Assembly: GCA_026260175.1 (NCBI GenBank)
Contig: JAKCWW010000023.1
Span: 36,178 to 100,177, forward strand
Direction of reading: 5' to 3'
From: Reticulitermes lucifugus
Taxonomy: Eukaryota > Arthropoda > Insecta > Blattodea > Rhinotermitidae
Length of the DNA: 64,000 nucleotides
Of this stretch, positions 11,503-23,607 are shown piece after piece; positions within the stretch are counted from its first letter, which is position 1; each line of letters begins with the position of its first letter. Under the pieces are notes generated by a model that was given only the letters and a program-made list of their open reading frames with translations, had not been told where the DNA came from and searched no databases. Both the position numbers and the translations under genes were made by a program.

Positions 11503-12443
11503 GTAGCACACCTGGTGTCATCTCAATTTCATGAATAAATGATAATAATTATATAAATGTATTTCTTAGATAACGAAAAATACATAGACCATATATGTTA
11601 CACATAAAATTAGCATTAATATCAACACAACCATGTACTGATAGACGTAATCATTTATACATTTTAATATATCCGAGTAACATTTTACGCTGTATGAATA
11701 CATACGTCGCTCGGTACAAAATTAATTCCGAATAACAGATATATGACGCAACGGTGAAAATAATTTTAATATTAATATCATATTCACTACTTCATGAGAA
11801 CTGAATAAAGCCACATGCAAATTAAAACTGAATGGCAAGAGATTTCACCTATAATAGAGCTCATTCAATAGAAGCAATATACAATGCAGCTGGCGAGCAA
11901 GGGGAGGGGGAACTTATTTATTTATGTATAAACCATTTTCACCATTTTAAGCGTCCCTTACTGCGTGTGCAAAGGCTCACAGAATTCGAAATTGCGAATT
12001 TCACAGAAAAATTATACGGGCAAAATATACGTACAAGAGAAATACAAATGAACCGAGGGCTTCAATGTCAATTACAATGAAAAGTAAAATTAATTTGGGT
12101 CCCAAACGTTCTCAAAGTATACACATACTTGGGTGCGCTCGGGTATAGACTCATTTAAAGCCATTTAATTTTAGTTTCTAATCGGTATGTGTAAGAAGCG
12201 GTGTTTCGAAGGAGACTATGCTGGGAAATTCACCAGCAGCCATCGCAGCGTCACAGTTTCTTCTGAGGCGCCCTGCAGGCAGGAACAGCACGGGCGAAAA
12301 TTTTGTATAATGAGGAAATTCAAAACTTGCAAGTAAAAATACAGACAGACTTGTCCCTACACATGCCACGAATGCATACAACAGAGACGAGGTGTAGATG
12401 CAAACATTCTTAACCTCTATACTTGATAGAGAAGTGAGGAAAA

Positions 12444-12551
12444 CTTCACGACCCGGCGTCATTATCCACTAGGAAAGGTCACTCGTTACCCGTTTTATTA
12501 AATGAGTAACGGGTGACCTTTTCTATTGAGTCCTAGAGTCGGTCTTGATGC
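12444..12551. repeat. Inverted repeat (hairpin) with 21-bp arms
   Basis: AGGAAAGGTCACTCGTTACCC at 12471-12491 and GAGTAACGGGTGACCTTTTCT at 12504-12524 are inverted copies with about three mismatches and a 12-nt spacer. A weaker match extends a few bases outward. The surrounding sequence has no ORF. It could be a very short inverted-repeat element or a terminator-like fold. Confidence 0.6.
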
Positions 12552-12654
12552 TTTGGACAGGAGAAGAATTTGTTGCTCCTACAGGGAATGGAACCCCAAT
12601 TCCTCGGCAGTGCAGTTGGTAGGAAATTCGTTATCCAGGCTCCCATAATTCGTA

Positions 12655-12875
12655 GTCTTCACCAAACTTTATCAGGATGGTAGAAACAAGAAGGATGAGA
12701 TAAATGGGACACGCAGGCCTCACACGCGTGGAAAGCAGGACAATAGTATGTAAATATCTAGACGGAAACCCTGAATGAAAGAGGTCAGGTGGGGTGGGGG
12801 GCTGTGCTTATGTAGTATTAATTGGAATGGATTCTTATGAATGAGGACAGGGCCCAGTGAAACCATGATGATGAT
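12655..12875 (+). mobile_element. LINE-2 fragment (RT C-terminal region)
   Basis: The plus strand reads MRWMGHAGLTRVESRT, then KYLDGNPE and, after stops and shifts, ends with sequence like GQGPVKP. The family pattern in this region is RRLRWAGHVARMGESR, then GRPEGKRPLGRPRRRWEDN. It is heavily decayed and has no intact frame. Confidence 0.55.
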
Positions 12876-12950
12876 GTAGGTGGTAAGACCCTTCGAAACC
12901 TTTTAACCTACTTACCTACCAAAAAAGATGGCGTCATACACCAAAGGCTC

Positions 12951-13539
12951 CTAGTATACATATTCACAACAAAGAAAGCCACAAATATCACAAAGATTAA
13001 AAATATTTAACCATTTAAATGCTAGAAGATGCGTTACGTAGTACAACGCTACATTGTGGAGCGTTTGCGTAATAATTGTCGTTATGTAAACGTAACAATA
13101 CGTTCCCTTTCTATTGTTATTGGCGTAGACGTAGTTGTCAACAATATAAAAGTATTCAATGTTGCCACGGAAATGTAACAATGGGTTCCTTTTGCACTAT
13201 TTTCGAGCTACAAAGTATTTTATAACGCTGTCAAAAATAATAATAAGTATTAAACATTACAAGTGTCTATAATCTAGCCTTAGTTATCCGGCAAACAAAT
13301 CGTATCTTTTCTGCGCCGTATTATATTATCATCTGTGGCCTGTCTGGTTCTACCGATGTTTTCCACATTATCACATAAACGGCAAGGTTTTCGGGAAAAA
13401 TTACTGAATAAAAAATATGTGTTTTGATTTTCTATACAACTTTTTTCTGAAACATTTCTCATTCTAAGAAGAATTCAGCGAGTTATTACCATACAAGTAC
13501 ATAGTACTTCACGTAAAGTGCACGTTATTCTTGCCAGGT
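12951..13539. other. Unassigned AT-rich DNA
   Basis: No gene or repeat that I recognise. Confidence 0.45.
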
Positions 13540-13715
13540 GTTAATGGAACTACAATTTTCTCGACGGATTTTCGAAAAATTGTCAAATATCAGATTTCAT
13601 GAAAATTTGTCCTGTTGGAACCGAGTTGTTCCATGTGGACATACGGACGGATAGACGGATGGACAGACACGACAAAGCTAACAGTCGCTTTTCGCAATTT
13701 TGCGAAAAGCGGCCC
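13540..13715 (+). repeat. Interspersed repeat with GACGGAC-type run and terminal hairpin
   Basis: This starts near AATGGAACTACAATTTTCTC and contains a run of GGACGGATAGACGGATGGAC variants (13640-13668). It ends in a near-perfect 26-bp hairpin, CGCTTTTCGCAA / TTGCGAAAAGCG, at 13686-13711. A diverged GACGGAC-type run (as CGTCCGTCCG) also occurs near 37340. I recall this arrangement as a common dispersed repeat in invertebrates, but I cannot name the family. Confidence 0.5.
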
Positions 13716-13976
13716 TACACTATACAACACTAATTTATTGCTTTTTATAACCGAGACGTAGAGTGTTTACTGCGCGGTACAAACTGGTCTATAAGTACAA
13801 CAGATTACGTTCCGTCCTTAAAGATTTAACGATATTAAACTGTACGAGTAATATTTCCAACCAAAATGAAACTACGATGCGAGAAACGTACATGGATAAT
13901 GAATGCGTACACATGAAGTCAAAATATCGTAGTTCACATCAGCTCAATAACACATAGACGGCGTAGTCGTAAATGT

Positions 13977-14203
13977 AGTGCCCTTGAATCCTTATTCAAA
14001 TACACTCAATAATACGTGGTTGATACACTAGTACATACGAACCCAATATCCCAAATGATAATTGAAATATACGCGACAATACAGATAATACACACGTTCC
14101 AATATATACAGTGCCCCAGAATCCTAATTCAAATATGCTCAATAGATGGTACGCCTGTACACAGCGTCACAGAATCCTAGCGCAAGTGTCCTCAATAATA
14201 CAC
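13977..14203 (+). repeat. Three dispersed direct repeats of about 37 bp
   Basis: AGTGCCCTTGAATCCTTATT (13977), AGTGCCCCAGAATCCTAATT (14110) and CAGCGTCACAGAATCCTAG (14161) each continue into a CAA...CTCAATA stretch. The spacing is about 133 and 51 bp, so it is a decayed tandem or segmental array and not a regular satellite. Confidence 0.5.
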
Positions 14204-14934
14204 ATAACCTAAATTTCAGAAGCAAGAAACATCAACTCTGGATGACACTCTTGGGGGTGAGAGGAAAAACAAAATCCCATCAACACATGTCCATCTTCAT
14301 TCGTGACATGAAAAACTTTAGAACATTTCCAACTGCTGGGCAAGAAATTTCCAACCTTACACCTCATTCTTTATTCCCATGAGGGTGTAAATCCCATATA
14401 CGCTCACAACAAAGAAACAAACACCCTTTTGAATTACAGTATAGCTGTCTTCTTGCTGAAGGAAGTTGGATCTGTCCCGTGCCGGAAACGAAGAGGAATG
14501 GTCCTGGATAAAACGTACGAGATGGAGAAATGGGTCACACCCACAGCACAGGGCTGGGAAATAAATGGATAAGAAGGGCGAGAAGGTTAAGGTCAGACAA
14601 AAACAGAAAGGAACAAAGGGAAGGAGGGAGAAAGGGAAACTAAGTTAAAATGGACAAAGGAGAGAAAAGTTCAAATAAAATGAGGAAGATTTCTTTTAGT
14701 TTACAGAAGGGTGTTTAACTTCGTCGGTTCGGTGTTCGAGCCCACAAATGGAATTAAATGAAAGGTCCTCTTATTGGAGGGTATATGAAAAACGACATAG
14801 GCTAAACTTGCATTTTGAAACAGTGAAATATCAACGTTAATTACATATGAAGCCGCGGTGCGATTGTAAACCAACTGCAGATACGCAAAATTAAAAACAA
14901 AGGAGAAGGACCGAAATCCCTACACAACCGACTT

Positions 14935-15017
14935 ATCATCATCATCATCATCAACACAACCACTAGCACCACCACCATCATCATCATCATCATCATCATT
15001 ATCATCGCCATTATCGG
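14935..15017. repeat. (ATC)n microsatellite, interrupted
   Basis: Two runs of ATC separated by ACAACCACTAGCACC and ACC triplets. The reverse strand gives a methionine-rich frame that is not a gene. Confidence 0.9.
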
Positions 15018-15619
15018 CGTCGTCATCAACGTCATTATGATCGATGCCCTTTTCTTGTTGTAAACCAGTAGGATGAACATACGAAGCCATTGAGGTTAAG
15101 GATGAAGATTAATGTTACAGTGAAGAAACCTCCAAAACAAGTGCCAAGTTTAGATATGAGTTTGCAGGAAAAGAAAGAAATGAGGGAAACAGCGCCTTCC
15201 TAGAAATAGAAACGAGGCGAAGGAACTGCAGGAGTAGAAAATGTGATAGAGAAAAATTGAGGAAAGGAAAGAAACAGATCGGGACTGTTGCTTATAAGTG
15301 ACGTAGAAGGGTAAGGCTAGGGAGTAGGATAACGGGGTGGGGGAGGTGTCAGCCTGGTTGACAGGTGCCTCTGTTTACAGAAACGGGGAAATTGGTACTG
15401 TGTATGCAACGGACGCAACGACCCACTGGGATCATCATGTGTCAAAAACAATACCTCTTTTGTCTGTCTGAGAATTCAGCTTACTTCGCGACAGAAAAAG
15501 ACAAATCTGTGACTGGGGAACTGAAGTTAAATTCTGAATGAATTTTAACAAATTACAAACATACACAATGGTTATTAAAATGTAAGGCATGAAGTTAATA
15601 TAAATTATGTTAAAAAAAG
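15018..15619. other. Unassigned purine-rich DNA
   Basis: Moderately purine-rich sequence (GAAAG, GGAAG words) with no ORF and no recognised repeat. Confidence 0.45.
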
Positions 15620-15804
15620 TCAGTTCCTACCTCATAGGGAACATAATCCTTCTTCATTATGAAGGCCAGCTGGTTAATGCTGAATAGGAAAATGATCGCT
15701 GCTTATTGTGAAACTCATATGAAACAAATACACTGTATGGAAAATATGCGAAGTTTCTGAAAGTCAGTAATGATGGTATACATAGTAACCACTGGCCTTT
15801 AAAG
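15620..15804 (+). repeat. Repeat D, copy 2 (best reference copy)
   Basis: It starts CAGTTCCTACCTCATAGGG and continues with TTCATTATGAAGGCCAGC, GGTTAATGCTGAATAGG, AAAATGATCGCTGCTTATTG and TGAAACTCATATGAAAC. It ends near AGTAACCACTGGCCTTTAAAG. There is no ORF, no tRNA boxes and no obvious terminal inverted repeats. It is non-coding and the class is unknown. Confidence 0.7.
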
Positions 15805-18353
15805 AATTAAATAAAATCATGACATAAAACAAAAAGAAAATACAAATATATTCCAGAACAGAGCAAATGAATTTGATCATTTTAAAATATCAGTAACTTA
15901 AAATACATAGGTTCAATTTAAATAATAAAACTCAAAATTTTAAAAAGATATATTTAAATACAGTAATCACGGTGTCAGTCGGTTATGCGTATGTGAGACG
16001 TGGGTGACGAAAAGTGACAGAGTATGCAATACAAATAAAAGTTATTGAAATGGAGTTTGTAATACATATTGGTAGGGCGAGATTTTCAAATATGAGCAAA
16101 ACGAACAGAAGAGAAAGATCACACACACTTTTTCAACTAAATACATGGACAGAGGACAACTAACTCATTGCTGCAGAGTTCTCCATGGGAAGCTAATGAT
16201 TGCTCAGGTAATGAAGAAATGTCTTACTTTCTTTGAAACACAGAATTTTATCAAAATTATTTAAAGAACAAAACACTAGGTAGAAGGGATGTGACAAAAC
16301 GGCTAAAAGATAGAATAATAATAAAAATATAGAAGTTAGAAAACAGGAGGAAGAATAAAGTCAAATGTGCCAATCACAGTTCTCAGATCCTTACTTTCTG
16401 AATTGTATTTCTTTACAGACGCGGTAACTGACGCTATTCTTAGAGTATCGAATGATCAGATGGTAATGAACTGGAAAGGACTTGCAAAGAAGCAGACACG
16501 AACCGCTTTAAGATAATACTCTGACACTTGTTTTGATGGATTGAGCAATACCACAACAACCACAGTCAGGATGGCCGATGTCCTGTCCCAGATTACCAAA
16601 TGAAAGTCAGAATCCTTATAGCTTGAGCCAAACTACTAGCTCTTTAGTACCTTAACACACACAGTTACCACTGAGCTGAATTAAGTAGGCCTACTACAAT
16701 ATGAAGACGTGTCAATTAGTGCAGGTATCTGCGACAGTCTTCTTCCGAAGATCGGTGGAGACAAGTACCACCTTCACGCTACAACCACTGTACTTTCTGT
16801 GCCCACTGAATGTCTTTAGACAATGCACATAATAGAGAGAGCTGCTTACCTACAACTTACCCCAACACCTATCCTTGTATAACGCTGTTATTTTATTAAC
16901 ACATTTAAGATTGGCGTTCTTCTAAACTGGATATAAAATTACGGTTCTGATCTCAGAGAGAACAAACCCTGTGTCCATTATAAAGACTAATCAGTTAATT
17001 ACTTATAAGGAAATAATCTGGGTTTATTGTAAGAACCATACGAACATATCCTCTGTAGGCATGTGACAGCTTTCCTCCGTGTTACTTAGGATGGTATCTA
17101 TACTTGCCACTGTGCTTCAAGGCGTTACTACGCTACCAGACAAATACTTCGTTGATTTCGCAGTGAGTCATAGATTGCAATATTCGCTGTTATTTCAAAT
17201 AACGCAAACAGACGCTATTCTTTGTTTCGTATGGAAACAGTAGCCATGCGCCATTAGAAGTTCATCTGTAAAGTGTCACCCCGCCACAGCAGCTATAATT
17301 CTAACGGCGTGGAGTCGTATGTTGTCTGCTTTATCAGAACCACACAGTATTTGCTAGAGGGTCATAAAGATTTGTTTTAGATGGCTACTGTCAAACATAG
17401 AGCAATGCTAGCGAACCAATTACACACTTCATTACAATAATGAATATAACATAAAATTTCAATTAAACAATAACAATTTACCAATTCAAATCGCTGGAAA
17501 ACGCAGAAATTCAGAAACGATATCTGAGGAGTACGACATCATATTATACTACGATGATAACACAGTGCAATAAGCCGATAAGCGAAGTGTTTATTACTGA
17601 AACATGAAAAGTATCTCTTGCATTATAATCAACTGATAAAATCCATTTAAGTCACTCTCTCTACGGCCTGAAATATGGAACTTGTCTTAAATAAAATGTG
17701 TCTATTCCACATCCCCACATTCAGTTTAAGATGAGGTATGACATCATCATCCCATCTGCGCCTCAATATGCCACTCAGTCACTTCACCTCCGCTCTGCAA
17801 CTAAATTCTATATCCATTATGTATCTCTCCCATTCGTGCTACCTTCCTCACCCAACTTATCCCCATCGATTTTATCACCCTAATAATTTGTAAGACTCAA
17901 CGTTCACACGACACTCACTATGACGATTACTGTCTTCTGGTATGTGACACCTTGTAGTTTGGTAGGTAGGATCTTGCCTACTGACACCGGAGAAGGGAAA
18001 GACTCTAAACCATAACAGTCCATTTGTTGAAGAACAAAAAGTATGGAGCTTCTTGGTAGAAAAATGTTTCCTTCTCCTATTACTTCCTTTTCCTTAGGTG
18101 AAAATAGTCTTTCTGACACCCGCCCCGCCGTAAGTGTGGCATGTGCAATGTTGCTGTGTATGGTTATCAGAGTTCGGGGAGATTGTATTTGATGACGGGG
18201 AAATGCGTTATTTCCTGAAAGGACTGCAAAGATATTTTCATTATTTATCAAACTACGGTTTTGTGACTCCTGGAACATGTTACCTTATAACTGGAGAAAC
18301 AATATACTAACACTTTGAATAACAGAATACATGTAAATATTATGCAAAAAATA
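15805..18353. other. Unassigned AT-rich DNA
   Basis: About 2.5 kb. Only short frames occur (for example 61 codons at 17698), with no family resemblance. Confidence 0.5.
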
Positions 18354-18550
18354 CAATTCCTACCTTGCATCAAACACATTGCGTCTCCATTGTAAAAACC
18401 AACATGCTAATGACCTCTAGGAAGTAAACATTCTTTTTTCTTAGTCATACGAAACACGTGAGTACACTATACTGCGCATGTGAGAAAAATGCAGAGTTAC
18501 TGGGAGTATATGGAGGTCGGTATATACAATAACCACTGTGCTGTTAAGGG
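18354..18550 (+). repeat. Repeat D, copy 3
   Basis: CAATTCCTACCTTGCATC at the start, GCGTCTCCATTGTAAAAACC, TCATACGAAACACGTGAGTA and CAATAACCACTGTGC near the end follow the order of copy 2. It is more diverged and full-length. Confidence 0.6.
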
Positions 18551-20076
18551 TTAAGAGAGAGTACGAGGTAGGCCAGAAAGCAGAAAGATTTTCAAACTAC
18601 TCAAATAAAAAACTGACAAATCGCTTTTTTGTTCTATACACTATTACTTTCTTAAAATAATGATTCTTAATGCAATTTTACACACTGAAAATTTGCAGAT
18701 ATCAAAACGCGTTCTTTAACATAATCTCCTTAGACAACCGATTAAGGAGTTTTTAAAGCACTCTTCACGAAACCTAATGTAGGCTACTCAGGACTACGGC
18801 TTTGACCTTGGCTGTGGTATCACAGAGGGAAATAAAAAGTAGGATTGTTTGTGACCAATAATCGAAGTATTCCAGTTAAAAATACATAAGGCTGAAATAC
18901 AGTCGTTTATTTTCAGGGCGAGTTAATTCTGTTTAGCGAGATACAATTTTCTGTTGTGTTGCTTCTATGTGGTTAAAGCTGTGCACAAATTTTATTCTGG
19001 GGTTGTTATTAACTGAATATCTAACAAATAGCGACCAGTGGAAAGTCATACAGACTTACGTGTTTTGGTAGGATCTGTACGTCTCCTCCACTAGCTTCGA
19101 AGGGAGATAAGTCCCCCTCCCCACCCAAACGCCGTCAAGGCTAAAGCTTTACTTCTGAGGAACGATCAGTTGTATTAATGAGAGACACTGCACGAAGTTC
19201 TGTCTTCCGTGAATATGAAATCCTTAATTAGTTTATAACCTTGTCCCCACAAACCTGAAAATACATGAGAAGTACTCAAATTCAGAGTATCAGTTTCCTA
19301 AAGGCAACAAGAACATGAACTGAAACGCTAAGACAGAACAGCAATTAAACAAAGTGGTATGGTTGTGGAGTTGAATTTAATCCGAAGAGGAGCTAAAGCT
19401 ATGCCTCCGAGACGACTGTTTGACGTCATGCAAATCTTTTGAGGCCAAGACTAAGGACAAATCACTATCGTCAGGCATTAACATTAATAACGACTCTCTC
19501 GTTTTCATCGGTACCCTCGTAGTCACTATATACATCACTTTGTCTTCTTAAATCCTATAACCGTCTTTTCGGACAATCATCCTAGACTGCAGCATGAGGG
19601 ACAAGCATAGGGACCGGATGTTCTAAACATCAAAATCCGTGGGTTGTTTCACCGATAACCGTCAGGGAACAGACTGTAGCCAGTGATCAGTTGAATGTTA
19701 AAGATATTCTGTACAGTCGGCCTACCTTACTCAGAGAGCAGCGTCACACACACAAGGATACTCACCTGCAACAGAAAAATGGAACGCTACGATAAAGAAT
19801 AGTAATAAAAATCATATTGTTTATTATTAATGTGCTGGCACAACACTCATAACGCGAATTACAGAGAGGGCAGAGGGCTGTAAAAGAAAATACATAAAAA
19901 AGCAACAAACAAAAAGATATAGGAAACGTAGGGAAGCAAAAGATCACATCAGGCAACAAAGCGCATTCATGTTGTAAAAATGGTACAGTTCGGGTAGTAA
20001 ATAAATGGAAATTTCTTGACAACCTGAATGACAGGCCTAACTGGTTTCTCAAGAAATACCGTGCTCCATGAAACTT
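18551..20076. other. Unassigned DNA
   Basis: No gene recognised. TGACGTCATGCAAAT at 19421-19435 joins a cAMP-response-type palindrome to an octamer-type word. This may be chance. Confidence 0.45.
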
Positions 20077-20077
20077 A

Positions 20078-20115
<38 letters not shown>
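20077..20115. repeat. (AAT)n microsatellite
   Basis: About 13 AAT units, beginning directly after AAACTTA. It may be the tail of an unrecognised element. Confidence 0.9.
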
Positions 20116-20116
<1 letters not shown>

Positions 20117-20430
20117 GTACTGCGACAAATGCATCCTGCTTCTCTTTACCGCCAAACTATTTTTATCTTCTAAACGTGTTCACATGCCATACAACACGTT
20201 ACGGTTTGGAAACAACGAAAAGGAACCATCAGGAAGGAAAGTGCCTCACCCATTTATTAAAAAAAAATAAAGTGAGTATAATCTTTTGTGACTTGAGAAA
20301 TACGTATACAAGTGCAGAAATATTGCGAGCATTTCGATTACACTGTAACAGGGTTGTGGGATAGGATTTTATCTCCGAAGCTTACTTTTTGGGCCCATGT
20401 TAATAATTACAAATTAGAAAACAATATTCC

Positions 20431-20508
20431 GCCGAGTAAGTTGGCTCAAGCGATAATGTTTGTCATTCGTAGTGCAAAGATACCTGGCTCCAATCTCAGC
20501 CACGACCA
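20431..20508 (+). mobile_element. Degenerate tRNA-like SINE head
   Basis: GCCGAGTAAGTTGGCTCAAG fits a box A in a tRNA D-arm, and TACCTGGCTCCAATCTCAGC sits where box B (GGTTCGAATCC) is expected, about 45 bp downstream. The spacing is right for a tRNA, but box B has lost key bases, so it would be a relic. No body family was matched. Confidence 0.45.
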
Positions 20509-20514
20509 ATAATA

Positions 20515-22270
20515 CGCTCACTGAAGTGTTCGGCAATTCTCCTCAATCTCTCTAGAAACATTCGCAGACGATATCTCAAATCAGACCAACGCCGCTAAAT
20601 TTCACATCCTTTGTAATATATCAACATCCTATCAGTCGGTGCCGTATGACTTCAGCTAGTGAGGCGCAGCTCAACCAACTACAAAAAAAAATAATTTTGC
20701 ATAAATCAGTAGCTGCACACAACAAATTTATAACTTAATGACACACACTCAAATGTTTGCCTTATGCCAATCGACTCCAACCGCAAAGTTACAAATTATA
20801 CACTAATAAATACATTCAAATTAAACTATATACTTGTAACAAGTATTATCAACTGGAACTAACATATAACACATCGATAATTTTATTCGCGGAACATCCC
20901 ACGTTCAACATCCCAGAAATAAATATGCATATTTTATTATTTGCATCCTTAAAAGTCTGACTTATGAAGTGAAAAATAAAGGCGCGTTTACTACCAAATT
21001 ATAAAACCATGATACGCTGTCAGAATCAGAAATTATTTCCGCCCCAAATATCCATTAGAAAGCTACAACTAATTAAAGAGAGTAGACAGGACGAAAAAAA
21101 TATATTTCATCATTTCTTAAGGACATGACGAGGAAGGTTTTAGCATAAAATAAAACCGAGGTTGGATTTTAATAACTACAGAAATCAATGCGTCATTTCT
21201 TCATTCATTTTGTGTAGGAACCAGCTGTTCCATCTTGTAATTTAACTTCTGTTACCATAGAAACAAAGACAGTAAAACGAAAAAAAAAATGATTTCAAGA
21301 TAGAAGACCAAACAGAAAGTAAAGTTGGCGAGAAAGAAAGAAAATTGCATGAAGGCCGTTGAAATGTAAAACGTAAAATACGAACTTCAACCTTTAACCC
21401 TTCAACCATTTTACTGAGAAAAAAGAGGCACAAAGAAAAAAAAATATATAGGCCTTCCAGTATAGTTTCGCTGACATTCTAATTTACGTCAAGAAAAAAT
21501 GTCGTAGAAAGATGGAAACTTTCCACATTACCTACTAAAGAAAACGGAGATGGAAGGATCCTTTACCTCTGAGCATTTGAATTACAATCGATTCTAGGAT
21601 GGTTTTAAAACGAATCCGATGTTATTCTCCTCCCTAACCCTTTCGACCCTTATTCTTCATTCTGTTCTGGACAATACCATTTCGAAGCCTCTCCAGGATG
21701 TGGGATAAGGTAAATTCTAGTCTCTACTGCTGTTCTTAGAGATTTAGTCTGACACTGGATGCATGACAAGTTACAGTAGAACCGAGATAGAGGTATGTGC
21801 GTAATCACACGATATCTGAAAATATAATAGAATCAGCTCTGGTTTTCACTCAGGTAACTGGCAAATAAAAATACGCATTATAAGGTTTTATATCGTGAGT
21901 CAATTATTTCTGTTGTCTTGTAAGAGCACTGAAGCTCATACGATAAATTTCTCAAAAGTCAGAACCTTCTGCTATCCAGGTAAATGGAATTAAACTCGCA
22001 TGATTTTCTTCTCACATTCAGCTTGTTCTGCTACGCTGGTGAGCAGACAATGAAAATCACAAGATATTCTTTTCAGAGATAGCTACGTTTTTATACGTGT
22101 GACTCGAAGTTAAACACGTATGATTTCTTTCAAATATGTTTCGTTGTTTCCTTTTTTACCCTTCTAGATTTCAAAAACAAAAACTACGTTTAAATCCGCG
22201 AACTACTTCAGTGTTGTCTTTTAACATCTACAATTGACGCATAAGTATTCGATGGGTAACAGAGTTCTTT
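20515..22270. other. Unassigned AT-rich DNA
   Basis: No ORF with a recognised domain. Short A-runs occur (21275, 21440). Confidence 0.5.
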
Positions 22271-22395
22271 CCCAAGGGTATAAAGCAACCGGGGCGTGAA
22301 GTTAACCACTCATCTCCACCTAGTGCCGAGGTTAACAAAGAGTGGAATTTCACATCTACTCCCCTTATATGCTCAAATGGCGTGGACAGTGACAA
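22271..22395 (+). mobile_element. SINE-A copy 3 (3' half)
   Basis: The plus strand carries AAGCAACCGGGGCGTGAAG, TTAACCACTCATCTCCACC and CTAGTGCCGAGGTTAAC, then CAAATGGCGTGGACAGTGAC. This is the 3' half of SINE-A. The tRNA head is missing. Confidence 0.7.
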
Positions 22396-22530
22396 CTTTA
22401 CCTTTAACTGACGAATAAGTATTTAGAAGGATGTTGCCTTCTGACATTTGAACCTCAAAGAATTTCTTCCAAGTACTTTTCAGAATTTTATCAATCTATG
22501 TATCCACAAATAGATGTAACAGAAAGCTAC

Positions 22531-23056
22531 AACGTAATAATGCCCACTCCAGGCTGTAATATTACACACCACGTATCCCTTTCAACTAGAGCACAATAAT
22601 GCCCACTCCAGGCTGTAATATTACACACCACGTATCCCTTTCAGCTACAGCACAATAATGCCCACTCCAGGCTGTAATATTAAGCACCACGTATCCCTTT
22701 CAGCTAGAGCACAACAATGCCTACTCCAGGCTGTAATATTAAGTAAGCACCACGTATCCCTCTCAGCTACAGCACAATAATGCCCACTCCTGGCTCTAAT
22801 ATTAAGCACCACGTATCCCTTTCAGCTAGAGCACAACAATGACCACCTGGCTCTAATATTAAGCACCACGTATCCCTTTCAGCTAGAGCACAACAATGCC
22901 CACCTGGCTCTAATATTCAGAACCACGTATCCCTCTCAGCTAGAGCACAACAATGCCCACCTGGCTCTAATATTCAGCACCACGTATCCCTCTCAGCTAG
23001 TGCACAGTAATGCCCACTCCTGGCTCTAATATTAAGCACCACGTATCCCTTTCAGC
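22531..23056. repeat. 59-bp minisatellite, nine copies
   Basis: Units start at about 22541, 22600, 22659, 22718, 22781, 22840, 22897, 22954 and 23011. Each contains TGCCCACTCCAGGCTGTAAT then a CACCACGTATCCC block and CAGCTAGAGCACAA. Periods are 59 bp except for one 63-bp unit (a 4-bp duplication) and three 57-bp units (a 2-bp loss in CCACTCC). There is no ORF. Confidence 0.95.
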
Positions 23057-23499
23057 CGCACTATGAAACTACAGGAAACACGAAGCACAGTTCACTTGCC
23101 TACTAACGGACACAATTCCTAACTACACTGGACAAAGACAGCGAATAGGGAGCAGTGCTGAGTCCATTAGAGTTACTCAGTAACGTGTACAGCACGAGGT
23201 TGTCGAATTAAATACCTTAAAGTTGGTTGAGTGTAGTAGTACCAGCTGAATGTTAATAGGATATTTCAGTTATCCGATATGTATAAATAATGTCCTGGGG
23301 ATGTAAGATTATGTTATGTACTTACGGATGTAAAAGTGTCAATTACTCGGACGTGAGACAGAAAAACTTTAACTTTTTGTCCACAAATGTACGACGTAAG
23401 GGGACTATCAGTGTACAGAGACATACGTATGTTAAATGACTACAGGATATATCTAAAGTAAACCAGTCCAGAATAATATTATATTAGTATAAGGTAAGA

Positions 23500-23607
23500 C
23501 AGTATTAAAATGGATCTTAAAGAAATTGGATGGGAGGTCGTGGATTGGCCTGATCTGGCTCATGATAGGGACAAGCCATGGGTTCTTGTGAACACAAGAA
23601 TGATTAT
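23500..23607 (+). mobile_element. LINE-2 fragment (3' end of ORF2)
   Basis: The plus strand reads KMDLKEIGWEVVDW and then PDLAHDRD, VLVNTRM. Insect LINE proteins usually end IKMDLKEIG, DWIHLAQDRDRWRALVNT, MNLRVP, so the match runs to about ten residues before the usual C-terminus. There it stops against the oppositely oriented LINE-1 piece. Confidence 0.7.

Noticed and set aside
14723-14745. tRNA-like box B (GGTGTTCGAGCCC)
   Set aside because: No box A at the proper distance and no SINE body match.
17904-18278. 124-codon minus-strand frame as a gene
   Set aside because: No recognisable domain or codon pattern.
22531-23056. CRISPR-like array
   Set aside because: Units are contiguous tandem repeats without unique spacers, and the setting is eukaryotic.
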